Notes: generated by a model not told the origin, from the letters alone. A stretch of DNA of 64,000 nucleotides from Diadema setosum (GCA_033980235.1 CM067075.1:26235061-26299060); one strand, 5' to 3'; shown: positions 37,391-48,773, counted from the stretch's first letter. Program-made: numbers and translations.

Positions 37391-39470
37391 CGATGAAATG
37401 AATAAAGATTTAGATCGTGTGGAATACAGGACATGGCAAATAATATATTAATTATCTTGTTCATGTAATTATTAGTATTCGTTTCTAAACGGAAGACGTG
37501 GTAAAGCCGTTTATGAGGAATTGTGAGAAGTCGGAAGTTGGCGAGTAAACATTTGAGAATGATTCCTATCCTAAAACATGCAGCTTAATGGAAATGAATG
37601 AAGGCATTTGATAAACATATTGTGAAACATATTGTTTGTTGTTATTTTTATGTTTCTTTTCTTTAATTTTCCCTTTCGTCTTCTCCTTCTCCATCCGTCC
37701 TTATGAGATAACGTGGGAAGATTTTTTATTTTTTTTCCTCCAAAAGACATTGATAATCATAATCAACATTCTGTACCTTTGACATTGCCGTGTAACGTTC
37801 TTTCGCTGATGTGGCTTCCAGTAAGTTCAGGCTCCCGCACTATACGCAATGGATGACCGTGAACGTGTATCGATACTGCACGGCGCACTCTCCGTTGTCC
37901 CACGGCGTCGAGTTGCGCCCATTCTCGAATGGCTGTATCAATTTGACCGATGAGGGCAGAGTCTCTGTTTCAATACTGGTGCTGCATCGGTACCTCTGGC
38001 ATTTGTCTGGCGGACTGTACGACGCGACGCGATGCGGTGATGGCTATCAATGCGTTTTGTACAGCACAAATTCATATGCAAAGGCAAATGCTGACTCGCT
38101 GTAGCCATGTAGGACGCTTTTCATTTCTATTTCCATGCTCGTTCGACACGATGCTTGCCCCTTCTCCTTCCCTTCGAGCCAAATTAATTCTTGTCCATAT
38201 TTACGTACATGTCGTTCATTGCTTTGAACTTACCGAATGCTCTACAGGTATTCCTGCCCTTGGCATATTTAATCTCAGACATTTCTGACAGGAATCATAA
38301 CCAAAGCTTCATTGAAGATACTGTCCTGAGCGACATAGAACCCTACAAGTTTATTGATTGAGGTTGTCTATTTCAGAAATCACATTAATTCAAATTGTCG
38401 TCATCCAAAATGTCGTCAATTTTAATAAGTCAAATCAGTCAATTTTAATACTTGGCGAAAATTGAGCAAAGAAAGTGGAATATTGGGTTTAATTTCAATA
38501 TTTGACAAAATTTGTGGAAAATACAAACATTCTCCGGTCTAGATGTCACATCATTATAAGAAACTAGATTGATATGTTTACTCAACGATATCCAATTTTT
38601 TATTGAGGAGAAAAAAAAAACCACTGAGTGGCTAATTGCTGAACAAGGCTTGTAAAACGAGGACAATTGATTTCGAGGGTATATTCTCATGGGAAGTAAT
38701 CAGCATACGGCACACTCGTTGAGACGTCCTCAAGTTGGCATTCAGCCTGTGGCCCCTTTCTTTCTTCATTTTTTTTTAAGATAACGCTTTTACGACCCAC
38801 ATATGTATACACTTACATGGATGCCTTGACCAAACAGCTAATATGCAATTAATGATTGCTTAATTGCTGCCCCTGTATTCATATCGGTAGCAAGTTTGTT
38901 TTGCCTACAAGACAATCAAGGGGAACGCGAGATTGTCGCAGCGTACGTTCCAAAATAGAAATTTCGTTGCACAAAATCTTGCAGCGGAGCTGCAGATGCT
39001 GCGGAGGAAAACGTTCTCATCATGTATCATAATCGTGGCTACATGCCCTCTGCGCGACCGTGGTTTTTAAGTTTGCGGGACGCACGTGTGACGAGGAGAC
39101 AGTTGTGGGCGTGGCATGTATCGAGGGAGATCTCACGCCGTCCTCGCGAAACACTTCAATGAGCTTGTTTAAGCGTGTCTGTTCGGACGATGAGATTGAA
39201 ATAGCTGCCCATCCAGAACTCCCAAGTGTATCGAGGCATAGAAAAAAAAGATCATATCTCTAGTAAATGCTTCGCTTGACGAAATAGTAAACGGTGTCCT
39301 AATAAACGGCTGGTCGAAGGTAACTTGAGCATGTTGAGTGAAGCTGATGAATACATCGATCTCCGCCGGCACCCTGAAAAAAGTTAAAAAAAAAGAAAAA
39401 TATGACTCATCACAGCTCAAACTCTGCAAGAGGTATTAACTCATGCGTGTAGTGCCATACTTTCAAAAAA
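37391..39470. other. Spacer, no gene recognised
   Basis: Overlapping frames of about 80-112 codons at 37811-38288 and one of 67 codons at 39060 have no recognisable motif. Around 38625-38670 the words AACAAGGCTTGTAAAACGAGGA resemble the end of the LINE-tail-like family. Confidence 0.35.
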
Positions 39471-39473
39471 AAA

Positions 39474-39525
39474 GAATGAATGAATGAGTGAATGAATGAA
39501 TGAATGAATGAGTGAATGAATGAAT
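39474..39525. repeat. (GAAT)n microsatellite
   Basis: About thirteen GAAT/GAGT tetranucleotides. Confidence 0.9.
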
Positions 39526-40427
39526 ACTTTCAGCTCACCGTTAACCCCCTCAGCGAAGTTTAACTTTTGTAATCGTTTAATAGATGGGAATGCATCACAA
39601 GTAGGCCTATATATAGCAATGAAATTCTACTTTCTATCAAACTTCATTTAGTTCAATATTGTCTCTCGATTTTATTGTGATATCTGTCCAAACTTTAACC
39701 CGTACAATCTCAGTAGTCTACCCCTTTAAATAACGGCCGTAACAATCAAGACAGTACATCATACTCTTCAACAAAAGAAGAGTTCAATGGTCTTATTTAC
39801 CAAGGGCAATCCGTTTCTCTAACATGTCAACATTATTCTTGCCGATATCATTACCCCAACAATACCATGTACCCCTGTGCATACATCTGCGTCAAAGTGA
39901 GATATCACTGGGTAAATTGTCGTCTTAAACATTTTAAAGGATGTACGTATTCGACAGGATCTCCCGTGCGTAATCTCTTGTTAAGCGTTAAAGAGTTTTA
40001 TCCACCGTGGCGCACTGCTCTTTCCATGCATGGTTATCATGTTTACTGGGGAAGGACGTTTAAGCAGCACCGCCCTGGTTACACTGACTGACAGAAATGT
40101 GATACGAAAGTGACATTTTTCTTTTTCTCTTAAAGTCTTCAGGTATGCATTTTCCCATTACATTACTTGTCATTGCTTACAACTGTAAATGTAATGCAAA
40201 AATCACTGTAAATTTCTTCTGGGAATATACACCCTGCAAACAGCGCTTCTATGTACATTCATCATATATCACATTTGCTGATTCTCTCCTTTGTCGTATT
40301 CAACAAAACACACTCAATATCTTTTTATTTTGATGGTTTTATCTGTAAAATATACAAAATGGAGCAATGAAAAAAAAAACAACACATTGGATGCTAATGA
40401 TAATTCATTGACATTGACATGAACATA
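39526..40427. other. Spacer, no gene recognised
   Basis: No repeat or exon stands out in this AT-rich stretch. Confidence 0.4.
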
Positions 40428-40580
40428 ATTCAATTCAATTCATTTTTCCATTTTCCCAACAAAACATAACATAAATTGATTATAAGTAATCTTATGTATA
40501 CATTTGACATTGAAAAGAGAAAAAAATGATCAATGAAAATGATGTATGTATATCGGCAAACTACAAATTGGTTCTTAGAG
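40428..40580 (-). mobile_element. LINE-tail-like repeat, copy at 40.4 kb
   Basis: TTCAATTCAATTCATTTTTC followed by TTCCCAACAAAACATAACATA matches the opening of the copy at 11935-12180. The rest is diverged. Confidence 0.55.
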
Positions 40581-40587
40581 AAAATAT

Positions 40588-40825
40588 GTTTTAATAATGT
40601 TTTCAATAATGTTGTCAATAATAATTATGTTAAATAATGTTTTCAATGATATTTTCAATGATATTTTCAATGATTGTTTTCAATAACGTTTTCAATATTT
40701 TCAAATGATATTTTGAAAAGTGATTTTAATTATGTTTTTGATGATGAATAATGATTTCAATTATGTTTTAATGATTTTTCAATAATTTCTTAAATAATAT
40801 TTTCAGTTTTGAATAATTTTTCAGT
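40588..40825. repeat. Degenerate 13-14-bp minisatellite (ATGTTTTCAATAA)
   Basis: Units such as ATGTTTTCAATA, ATATTTTCAATG, ACGTTTTCAAT and TTATGTTTTAATG run for about 240 bp with variable spacers. Confidence 0.8.
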
Positions 40826-40830
40826 TTATC

Positions 40831-41396
40831 AATTGTATAATATTTGATATAGTTAGTTAGAGAGAGAGAAATCTCAGGGAAATAGAGGAGATGGGGGGGG
40901 GGATCTAGGAAAATGAAATCCAGTAAAGCGAAGAAAAGAGACTGAATAAAAGGAAAATATATCATATAATCAAGACATCAATCAGAGATTCGCTGTTAGA
41001 ATGTCTTAGGTAAATTAACAGAGATAACTATGGCCGTGGTATAAACGTCCAAGGTGATGATATCAGAGGCAAAAAAAAAAAAAAACACAAAAAAACACAA
41101 AAAACAAAACGACAGAGATACAAATGTCAGAGAAATCTTCTAATAGAATTAGGGCTGTGAACAATTTTCCTCTTTTCTTGAAATAAAGTTGGACACGTCT
41201 TAATCGGGCGGAAATGTCGCGACTATGCATGGCCTGTTGTGGTTGCGGAACATATGCAATACAAGTTTATAATATAATCATACAAATATACACGTACATG
41301 TATGTAGTAATTTTAATATATATGTTCGTGAATATTCATGTGATATAAATACACTGATTGATTTATCGATAACAACGAAACAATTCTGTGACGAAC
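40831..41396. other. Spacer upstream of the LINE
   Basis: Holds a G9 run near 40892, an A14 run near 41072 and adjacent AAAAAACAC words. No coding signal. Confidence 0.4.
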
Positions 41397-41403
41397 AGGA
41401 TGA

Positions 41404-41570
41404 GTATGTACGTATTTACACTTGGGGTGGATTTTACCAACTTTTTTCAGATCTGTGTGTCACCAGAATATTGCTACCGACTGATTTCAATCTCTGGAAG
41501 CTGCAAGACTTGTCTTATGGAGGATTTTGATTGATTTCACCAGATAACCGTGATTCTGATTTTGCTGTGA
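41404..41570 (+). repeat. 5' member of a direct repeat flanking the LINE ORF
   Basis: Aligns with 44911-45105. Shared words are ATTTTACC, CTTTTTTCAG, TGATTTC, TGGAAG, TGCA, GGAGGATT, TGATTGATTT and ACCNGATAA. By eye about 70-75% identity with short gaps. Confidence 0.7.
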
Positions 41571-41703
41571 CTCTTCATATGACTTGCCTTGGTAGCCATG
41601 ACACACAGAGCATGGCCTGAATGTGTTCACTCATCCTTGAATACCCCTGGACATCAATGAACCTCCTCCCCTTTGTGCTTAACACCTTCTGTGAGTATTT
41701 ACA

Positions 41704-44700
41704 ATGGAGATGATTAGATTGGCTCTATTCATAGGCCTCACTACACTATGCCTATCTGAACGTGAACAAAGCTCTCCTTGGTACTTGGTATGCCCCCCTA
41801 TAACTGCTACAACGATGTACTGTACAGTCCACTTCAAATATGGCGGAAAGTGTATACACTACTATTCAAACTCATGTGCAACCTTCAAGGCGAGTATCCT
41901 CCTTCAATCTGGTGACATAAGCCCTAATCCAGGGCCCTTGACAACTCCCGGTGGATCATGTAACCACAACCGGTCCTCTTCAGTCAACCATAGGCATAAC
42001 CATGCCCCACTGTCATGTCTTCTTTTCAATGCTCGGAGCATTCGCAACAAATGGCAGGATCTTCAGCTCTCTCTTGCCAATCATACACCTAGCATGTTGT
42101 TCATCACAGAGACATGGCTCACCAGAGATGAACCAGACCCCTCTCTTGGCTTGTTGCATGTTGTCTTCCGCAAAGATCGTCCAAAGGGCCGTGGTGGAGG
42201 TGTTCTGGCCGCCGTTGACCCTGATTTATCACCCCGCAGATTACATCGACACGAAACAGATGATCTTGAATTGATGTGGTTGTCTGTGAAACTCGCTAAA
42301 GCTAATTGGCTGGTTGGCGTGCTTTACCGACCACCTTCTTCTCCTGTGTCATATTGGGAGAAAGTCGCCGACTCCCTTGAATCAGTGGATGTCAACCTAT
42401 TCGATGGATGCCTCCTGGTTGGGGATTTCAACATAGACATGTCTCCAGGTGCGCACCGAACAAACCATCATGCCTACCTGGAGGAAATCACTTCACAGCA
42501 TGGACTGGCTCAGTTGGTGTCTGTTCCCACAAGGCCTTCCGAAGCCAACATGCCTACAACTGGTTCAACGATTGACCTTGTCTTCACAAACTGCCGGCAC
42601 TACGTCTCCTCCGTCAACATCTCACCGTCACCTGTCTCATCCGATCATCATGCAGTATCCATCCACCTTCGCTCTTCACATTCACTCCTTCGAAACAGTC
42701 TAGTGAGATCATTTTTGCAGTTTCAGCGAGGAGACTTTAACCACTTGCGAAGGCTAATCCAGCTTATTCCGTGGTCTGCATTTATGGATTCCAATGACCC
42801 AAACTCATCAGCAGAGATCTTCACAGACTTACTTAATGCAGCTGTAAATGACTCTATTCCCAGAGTATCCAAACGAAAGTCGAAATTTTCCCCTTGGATT
42901 ACTAAAGAGCTGAGAAAACTTGTTCATAAAAAGCATGTGTTATTCAAGAGAGCTCGCAGGTCAGGCTTGAAAACTGATTGGGAAACATATTGCAAGGTAC
43001 GAAATGATGTCAAGAAACAATGTAGACAAGCATACTGGTTCTATGTAGATAATATGTTTATGTCTAACGACAACAGACGTAGGTTCTGGAGCTATGTTAG
43101 ATCATGTAAGCAATCATCTGCCCCTCGTGTGTTTGTTCATGATGGTACTACTCTCAATAATCCTGACAGTATATCGCAAGCTTTTAATGACTACTTTAGT
43201 TCTGTGTTCAACCCTGCACAACTCATCCCAGATGAACCTCTAGACAGTTCATGCCTAGTCCCTGAACTGAGTCAGTTGTCCATTTCTGTAGGTGAGATTA
43301 TTCCAATGTTGCTCTCTCTTCCAGCAAATAAACCCCCAGGGCCAGACGGAATTCACCCTAAAATCATCAAGGAAACTGCTTATGAGATTGTGTATCCCTT
43401 GTGTGCCCTATTCAATTCATCTCTTCATACAGGGGTTGTACCAAACATGTGGAAAAAGGCAAACATTACTCCCATATACAAACAGGGTGATAGAGAGTTG
43501 CTCACTAACTACAGGCCCGTTGCACTAACTTCTGTGCTCTGTAAAACCCTTGAACGAATAGTAACATCAGCTATTCAATCACACATGGATTCATATGGCA
43601 TGTGGAATTGTCATCAACATGGCTTCATGAGAGGGAGAAGTTGCGTTACCCAACTAACCAATGTCCTTCATGATTGGTCTTGTACCCTAGACAGACCTAA
43701 AGCTCCCCGGATCGATGCTGTGTTCTGTGACATGTCAAAAGCATTTGACAAAATGTCACATTCTGCGTTGCTCGATACAGTTGCCAAGGATTACAGCATT
43801 CGCGGAATGGTTTGGAAATGGCTCAAATCTTTCCTTGTTCTGCGAGACCAACGTGTGATGTACCAGGGCGCATTCTCCTCTTGGACTAGAGCCTCTTCGG
43901 GGGTACCGCAAGGAAGCGTGATCGGACCCTGTCTCTTTAACTTATTTGTCAATAATGTGGCTTACTCCATAAAGTCTACCACAGTTCTCTTTGCCGATGA
44001 CATCCTCGTCTACAGAATAATACGATCCTCACATGACCAAGCAGTGTTACAATCAGACCTTGACAAAATTCACGAATGGTGCACGTCAAAGCAAATGTCA
44101 CTTAACACCGCGAAAACCAAGGTGATGCACATCACCCGGAAGCGGATACCGGATCAATACCCAGTCTACACCCTTAACAATGACCCGCTAGCCCATGTAC
44201 CATCCTATAAGTACCTTGGAGTGATCATATCGTCCGATCTCCGTTGGAACTTGCATGTGGACGCTGTTGTAGCTCGTGCCAATCGGCTACTGGGTTTTAT
44301 TCGCTGCATCGCACGTGGGGCCTCCACGCAGGCGATATTTTGTCTCTACCGGTCCCTGGTACTCCCAATTCTGGAATATGGCATACCAGCATGGCACCCC
44401 AACACTGCAGCCCAGGAGCATAAACTAGAGCAAGTTCAACGGACAGCGACCAGAGCCGCACTCCATCAAAGGAGGTGTGAGATGTCCTACGATGAGCGCC
44501 TCCGCTTGCTCCATTGGTCATCGTTACAGTCCAGAAGGGATTATGCTCTGTGCGCGTTCACCATGAAATGCCTTTCAGGGGTTATTAAATGTGAAGCTAT
44601 ATCCAACACTGTTCAGATAAATACCCGGCACCCATACCTTCTTACATTCACTCACCACCCGTCCAGAACCCAGTTACTCTTCCTGTCCCCCACCCGTAGG

Positions 44701-44799
44701 TTTCCCAGACTCTGGAACAAATTACCTGACTCAGTAAGGGACTCGGCAGTTATTGATTCTCTCTCATCTTTCCTTAAACAACTGAGAGGTTCATTTTAA
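41704..44799 (+). CDS. LINE polyprotein: signal peptide/2A, AP endonuclease, reverse transcriptase
   Basis: 1031-residue frame without stops. Residues 1-20 (MEMIRLALFIGLTTLCLSER) look like a signal peptide. Residues 70-78 are the 2A-like GDISPNPGP. The APE-type endonuclease spans about 104-320: LLFNARSIRNK (106-116), catalytic Glu in ITETW (Glu136), VGDFN (239-243) and SDHH (313-316). The reverse transcriptase spans about 530-850: NKPPGPDGIHP (from 542), NYRPVAL (602-608), FCDMSKAFD (674-682), GVPQGSVIGP (733-742), the catalytic FADD (763-766) and YKYLG (835-839). In this family the endonuclease nicks target DNA and the reverse transcriptase copies the RNA from the nick. All key residues are present. 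The C-terminus lacks an RNase H domain. I chose the first in-frame ATG because it supplies the signal peptide; a short uORF (ATG 41658) precedes it. There is no separate ORF1. Confidence 0.93.
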   Translation: MEMIRLALFIGLTTLCLSEREQSSPWYLVCPPITATTMYCTVHFKYGGKCIHYYSNSCATFKASILLQSGDISPNPGPLTTPGGSCNHNRSSSVNHRHNHAPLSCLLFNARSIRNKWQDLQLSLANHTPSMLFITETWLTRDEPDPSLGLLHVVFRKDRPKGRGGGVLAAVDPDLSPRRLHRHETDDLELMWLSVKLAKANWLVGVLYRPPSSPVSYWEKVADSLESVDVNLFDGCLLVGDFNIDMSPGAHRTNHHAYLEEITSQHGLAQLVSVPTRPSEANMPTTGSTIDLVFTNCRHYVSSVNISPSPVSSDHHAVSIHLRSSHSLLRNSLVRSFLQFQRGDFNHLRRLIQLIPWSAFMDSNDPNSSAEIFTDLLNAAVNDSIPRVSKRKSKFSPWITKELRKLVHKKHVLFKRARRSGLKTDWETYCKVRNDVKKQCRQAYWFYVDNMFMSNDNRRRFWSYVRSCKQSSAPRVFVHDGTTLNNPDSISQAFNDYFSSVFNPAQLIPDEPLDSSCLVPELSQLSISVGEIIPMLLSLPANKPPGPDGIHPKIIKETAYEIVYPLCALFNSSLHTGVVPNMWKKANITPIYKQGDRELLTNYRPVALTSVLCKTLERIVTSAIQSHMDSYGMWNCHQHGFMRGRSCVTQLTNVLHDWSCTLDRPKAPRIDAVFCDMSKAFDKMSHSALLDTVAKDYSIRGMVWKWLKSFLVLRDQRVMYQGAFSSWTRASSGVPQGSVIGPCLFNLFVNNVAYSIKSTTVLFADDILVYRIIRSSHDQAVLQSDLDKIHEWCTSKQMSLNTAKTKVMHITRKRIPDQYPVYTLNNDPLAHVPSYKYLGVIISSDLRWNLHVDAVVARANRLLGFIRCIARGASTQAIFCLYRSLVLPILEYGIPAWHPNTAAQEHKLEQVQRTATRAALHQRRCEMSYDERLRLLHWSSLQSRRDYALCAFTMKCLSGVIKCEAISNTVQINTRHPYLLTFTHHPSRTQLLFLSPTRRFPRLWNKLPDSVRDSAVIDSLSSFLKQLRGSF
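41911..41937 (+). other. 2A-like ribosome-skipping motif
   Basis: Codons 70-78 encode GDISPNPGP. The invariant NPGP core and upstream G-D-I are present, but the usual Glu of DxExNPGP is Ser. In 2A peptides the ribosome fails to join Gly and Pro, here Gly77 and Pro78, releasing the leader and continuing with the downstream enzyme. 2A-like motifs at this position are known in APE-type LINEs of sea urchins and other invertebrates. Confidence 0.75.
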
Positions 44800-44910
44800 T
44801 GTAGTGTATTGATGTTCCACAGGTATCACATACAATGTACATGTGTATGAGAGTCTCTGTACTTTGACTTTGTTTGAAATACACAAATGTGTCTAGTTAA
44901 CTGTATGAGT

Positions 44911-45105
44911 GTGTTATCTCAGGTCGGGTGCCCTGGTGCCCTGATTTCTGCTCTCATTTGGAGAGAATTTTACCGGCTTTTTTCAGGTTTCTGTGTATCA
45001 TCAGTGTCATCAGTGTATTGTATCTCAGCTGATTTCTATCCTTGGAAGTTGCAGGACATGTCTAAAGGAGGATTATGATTGATTTTACCTGATAATTGTG
45101 ATTTT
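44911..45105 (+). repeat. 3' member of a direct repeat flanking the LINE ORF
   Basis: Starts about 110 bp after the LINE stop codon and mirrors the segment before the ORF (41404-41570), in the same orientation. It carries one extra CATCAGTGT duplication. Beyond 45105 similarity stops. Confidence 0.7.
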
Positions 45106-45920
45106 TTTTTTTGCTATTTTTCTTATCATGATTGCTATTGGTTGTCATAAAACATAGAATATTGATTGATATTCAGTTTTGTTTGCGACCCAGTTATATT
45201 TTGTCTCTGGGTTTCAGATTTTTTGTGTGTAAGACGTTATAACATTAACTGATTAGTAATTTTATAGTTTTTTTTTTATGATCATGCCTTAATTCATGCC
45301 TCACATTATTTAATATCATTTATGAATTTTGGCGTCTGATATATAATGTATATTGCACAGTGGTGTGTGTAATACCACACAAGGAAATTGTAAAGAAAGT
45401 GCTGGGTTATGTAGTCTCAGGGTAATGATGAAGTTAAAGTTTTGAAATTATTTTTATATTTACTGTGTATCGAAGATGGTTTGGGGTATGTTGATGATAC
45501 TTGCTGGCTTCATACACTGTAGTGTAGTAGTTAGAGGGGATATTTGTTGTTGTTGAGATGTACTCTGATAACACTTTTTTGTATACTGGATTTTTTTTTT
45601 TTTATGGGGGGTGGAATGTATACCCATTTGCCAAAATATCTTTAGCTTGTTTGAAGAAAAAAATCCATCTGGTGTACACGCTTAATTCAAATTGTATTAT
45701 TTCTTTTCTTTTATGTTCAACAACTCCCTGATGTGCTTCCTTAAGTTGGTTGGAGAGGCCCAAGGGTCATAGTGATTTTGATTGCTTTTTTCCAACCCGG
45801 CTCCTTCGGGAAGCTCAACAGGGAAAGCCTGACACTTTGTTTTCATGTGTTTTGTTTGTTTATTCTGTTTCTTTGTTATCACTTGTATTGTTTTGCAAAT
45901 GCCGAATAAATAATAATGAT

Positions 45921-46956
45921 AGTTAATTTATATATTAATTTTCAACATAATTTTATACACACTTTTTCAGACATATCACAGAAAACATCAATTATACAGA
46001 TTACGATGTACATGATTCGAAGAAAGAAAAATAGTTCATATAAAGAAGAAAATGCATTCATATATGCGTGAACATGGTATATTTGTAATTTAGTATTCAG
46101 AGAGAGGGAGAGGGAGAGATGTCAAGATGATAGGAAAGTTGCAGCAGAAATTCAGTTCCCACGGTCACGATGCGATAAAGTTCAAGTGAATTGTCAGACT
46201 GCATTCGTCATTAATTCTCTTTCTCTCTTCTCTATCTCTCTGTCCTTCTCTCCTACGACCTTTGCCCGGACACCCAGAAAAAGCCCCCATTGACTTTAAA
46301 CACCACTGGTGTAACAATTAGCAAGTCGCCAGGAACGCACATCATTTATCTCTCGCTACAGACCCTCTCGGTCTGTGTATCTGTCTACGCCGTAAAAAAC
46401 ACCTTGTTCAATTTGTTCGGGAGTTTGTGTGAATAGTGATAATAGGCCAAGAGCTCGCATATTATGAAATCTTCAAAGCGTTTATATCAATATTGGACAA
46501 GCGTGCGGTAGTGTTTGCATCTCTTAGTAAGTGCGCTAATGTTATTTTAATAATGGATAATTTATGTAGGCACTATTAGTGGCGATGATAACTGTACAAA
46601 CGCGACGACCCCCGTGCCTGGATCGTCCCATTTTATTCCTCAAAAAGAAACAAACACATGCTAATAGTCTCACAAGTACTTGGACAGGCTTTTTGTTGTT
46701 CATACAATGAAATCATTAATTGTTCCACACTTGAGTAGCTTTGCCAGGTTTCTGTTGGATTGTAGCTGTCCTAAAATCGTGATGGCCTTGAAATGCAGGC
46801 TACATACAGCTTCATTCATTCATTGATTCATGAATTCGTTGTAGACTATCATTACAATAATCATGGTATACGATATGTCATGGTATTAAAAAAAAAATAC
46901 GTACAAAAACGGACAGGCTCCCTCACAAATCATTCCAGAAGTTTCTTGTAAGTGTA
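45921..46956. other. Spacer, no gene recognised
   Basis: AT-rich, with CT- and GA-rich tracts (46100-46130, 46215-46255). Confidence 0.4.
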
Positions 46957-47398
46957 CTAGGTCCAAAGGAATTTTAAATTTCTGTGTGGAAGGCGGGTTA
47001 AGACTGAATGACTTTGTTTTAAAGCCATTATTTACCATTTGAAGATGAAAAAAAAAAACTCAGCTGTAGTGCTTCAAAACAATTCTAAAATATGAGTTAG
47101 GGATAGAAACAGCCAATGTAAACATATTAATCGGTTTAATCAATGTTAAATATTGTTAAATGTATAAGATGTGAACAATACTTATTATAAAATTGTTCTA
47201 GAGTAAACCGTTTACAGTTATGGTTTATTGAGAAAAAAGTGATATCTAATACTGATATCTTCTTATATTTCAAGGTTTATTGCGAACATTTTATATGGTA
47301 AAATATTTTGTGATACAAATGACCTACACATCAAATGTGATAACTCGAACATGTTTAAAATCAATGCTCCCAGTGGTAAATAGTACCTTTAAGTATTT
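46957..47398 (-). repeat. Dispersed repeat family A, copy 2
   Basis: Reverse-complement partner of 1252-1635, aligning over about 380-440 bp with small insertions. The ends read GTACTAGGTCCAAAGGAATTT on the low side and TAGTACCTTTAAG on the high side. Confidence 0.7.
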
Positions 47399-48031
47399 GA
47401 AAGAAAATACAGAGAAAATATAAAGAAAATATATCGTTGCTAAACGTATTTTACAAGCTAAAGTTTGGGCTGATCGGGATGGATCCTGATGCTAAAAAGT
47501 ACCCTGTCTTTTGGACAACATGATTGCAGACGGTGTCTGCTTCCATCATTTTGCTAACTAAAATCGTGGTTACAAAATGAAAATGTATTCGGGTATAAGT
47601 TACATAAAAGCGCCGTTGATCCCCCCCCCCCCCATGACACTAAATATTTTGTAGAAAATTAAAACAACTACCAATGTGTAGAAAACACGCAAATATCTGT
47701 TAACTGGAATATACAGAATCAAACACTCGCAATACTTTTTTTTTTCACCTTAAACTGTAATCATGACATTTAGTGTCAGTGTCTAGAAGGAAGCGCTATC
47801 TCAGTTGCATCTGTTGAAGTGCTATAAGGGGGGGGGGGCAACTTGAATGTTAACTCAAACAGCTCTTTAACCATGTTAAAGTTAACCATGTTAAAGAGAA
47901 TGTCAAGAACAAACTCGCATTTTGTTCAGACTTTTGCAGAGAATATTACTCTAGTGGATGTAAGAACGCGAACCCCCTCCCCCCCTTATCAATCCCGCAT
48001 TGGTGAATCCATGTCAAGTAGTAGATGATAC
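47399..48031. other. Spacer with C and G runs
   Basis: C12 run (about 47620-47632) and G9 run (about 47829-47837). The 14-bp word AACCATGTTAAAGT is tandemly repeated at 47868-47896. Confidence 0.45.
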
Positions 48032-48201
48032 CATTGGAGACTTAGTCTTCTTTCAATGTCCTTCAGGCGAAACAATTCCAGGAAAGAACATCTTTGCTAC
48101 TGAATAAACAGAACTCATATTGATATGAGGGTCGATAGTTGTACAGATTAGAGAGAAATAACTTTTTAATAACTTAAAACATCTGAATACAGTCTCCAAT
48201 G
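48032..48201. repeat. 170-bp segment bounded by an 11-bp inverted repeat
   Basis: CATTGGAGACT at 48032-48042 and its complement AGTCTCCAATG at 48191-48201. It could be a small MITE; no target duplication is visible. Confidence 0.35.
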
Positions 48202-48298
48202 AACTAGATTCATTACCAGCCTTCCAAAAGACTCCTAATGAAAGCGATAATAAAACAGACACTCACAAAAAAGTCCATTAATATGTTCCTAAAACGTT

Positions 48299-48773
48299 TA
48301 AAGGAGACCTCCATATGATTTTCAGATTTTTACATTTTAAGAACTATAAACTAGTAAACTAGTTATAGTGAGGACAGAGTTTCAGAATTTATGATAATTG
48401 GGATAAAGAATAAGAATATTTTCAATATTTAGAACAAATTGCAATGAACAAGGATGATGACATGGCAGAGTCACCATAATAATGCATGAGTTGGGGCTCA
48501 AGGAAGCAGAACAAAAGAAGAAGGCATGCATAGATTATACACAGGTGAACTCGCAAGCAAGCGGTCTTGAAATGGAATTACACTGCTACATTTCTGAAAT
48601 ATGTGAACCTCCCATGTCATCATCCTTGTTCAGTGTAATTTGTTTCAGGTTTTTCAAAGTATTTTTCTCTGCTCAATAACCACAATAAATTCCACAAATC
48701 TATACATGGAGTTGTCGATTTATGTACTAAATGATGTGAAACTGTGAAAATCTTCTGGAATGTCCCTTTAACA
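48299..48773. mobile_element. Possible MITE with TTAAAGG ends
   Basis: Left end TTTAAAGGAGACCTCCATAT and right end (reverse complement) TTAAAGGGACATTCCAGAAG are similar. In both, GATTTTCA follows about 18 bp in. The interior is non-coding. Target duplication is unclear. Confidence 0.45.

Larger units (their letters stand above)
41397..45920 (+). mobile_element. Near-complete APE-type LINE (CR1/L2-like group)
   Basis: Non-LTR retrotransposon with a roughly 300-bp 5' region, one long ORF (41704-44799) and a roughly 1.1-kb 3' region. The 3' boundary is placed after TGCCGAATAAATAATAATGAT near 45920, a short AAT-type tail of the kind LINEs leave. The left boundary is set where similarity to 44905-45110 begins. 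No target-site duplication was identified, so both limits are approximate. Intact domains and a stop-free ORF suggest a young, possibly still active copy. Confidence 0.75.

Noticed and set aside
36747..37451. 234-codon Phe/His/Ile/Ser frame
   Set aside because: Product of the TTTCA pentamer array, open in all three phases.
41404..45105. LTR retrotransposon
   Set aside because: The flanking repeats are diverged, lie inside the element's 5' and 3' regions, and the ORF has an APE endonuclease with no gag, protease or integrase.
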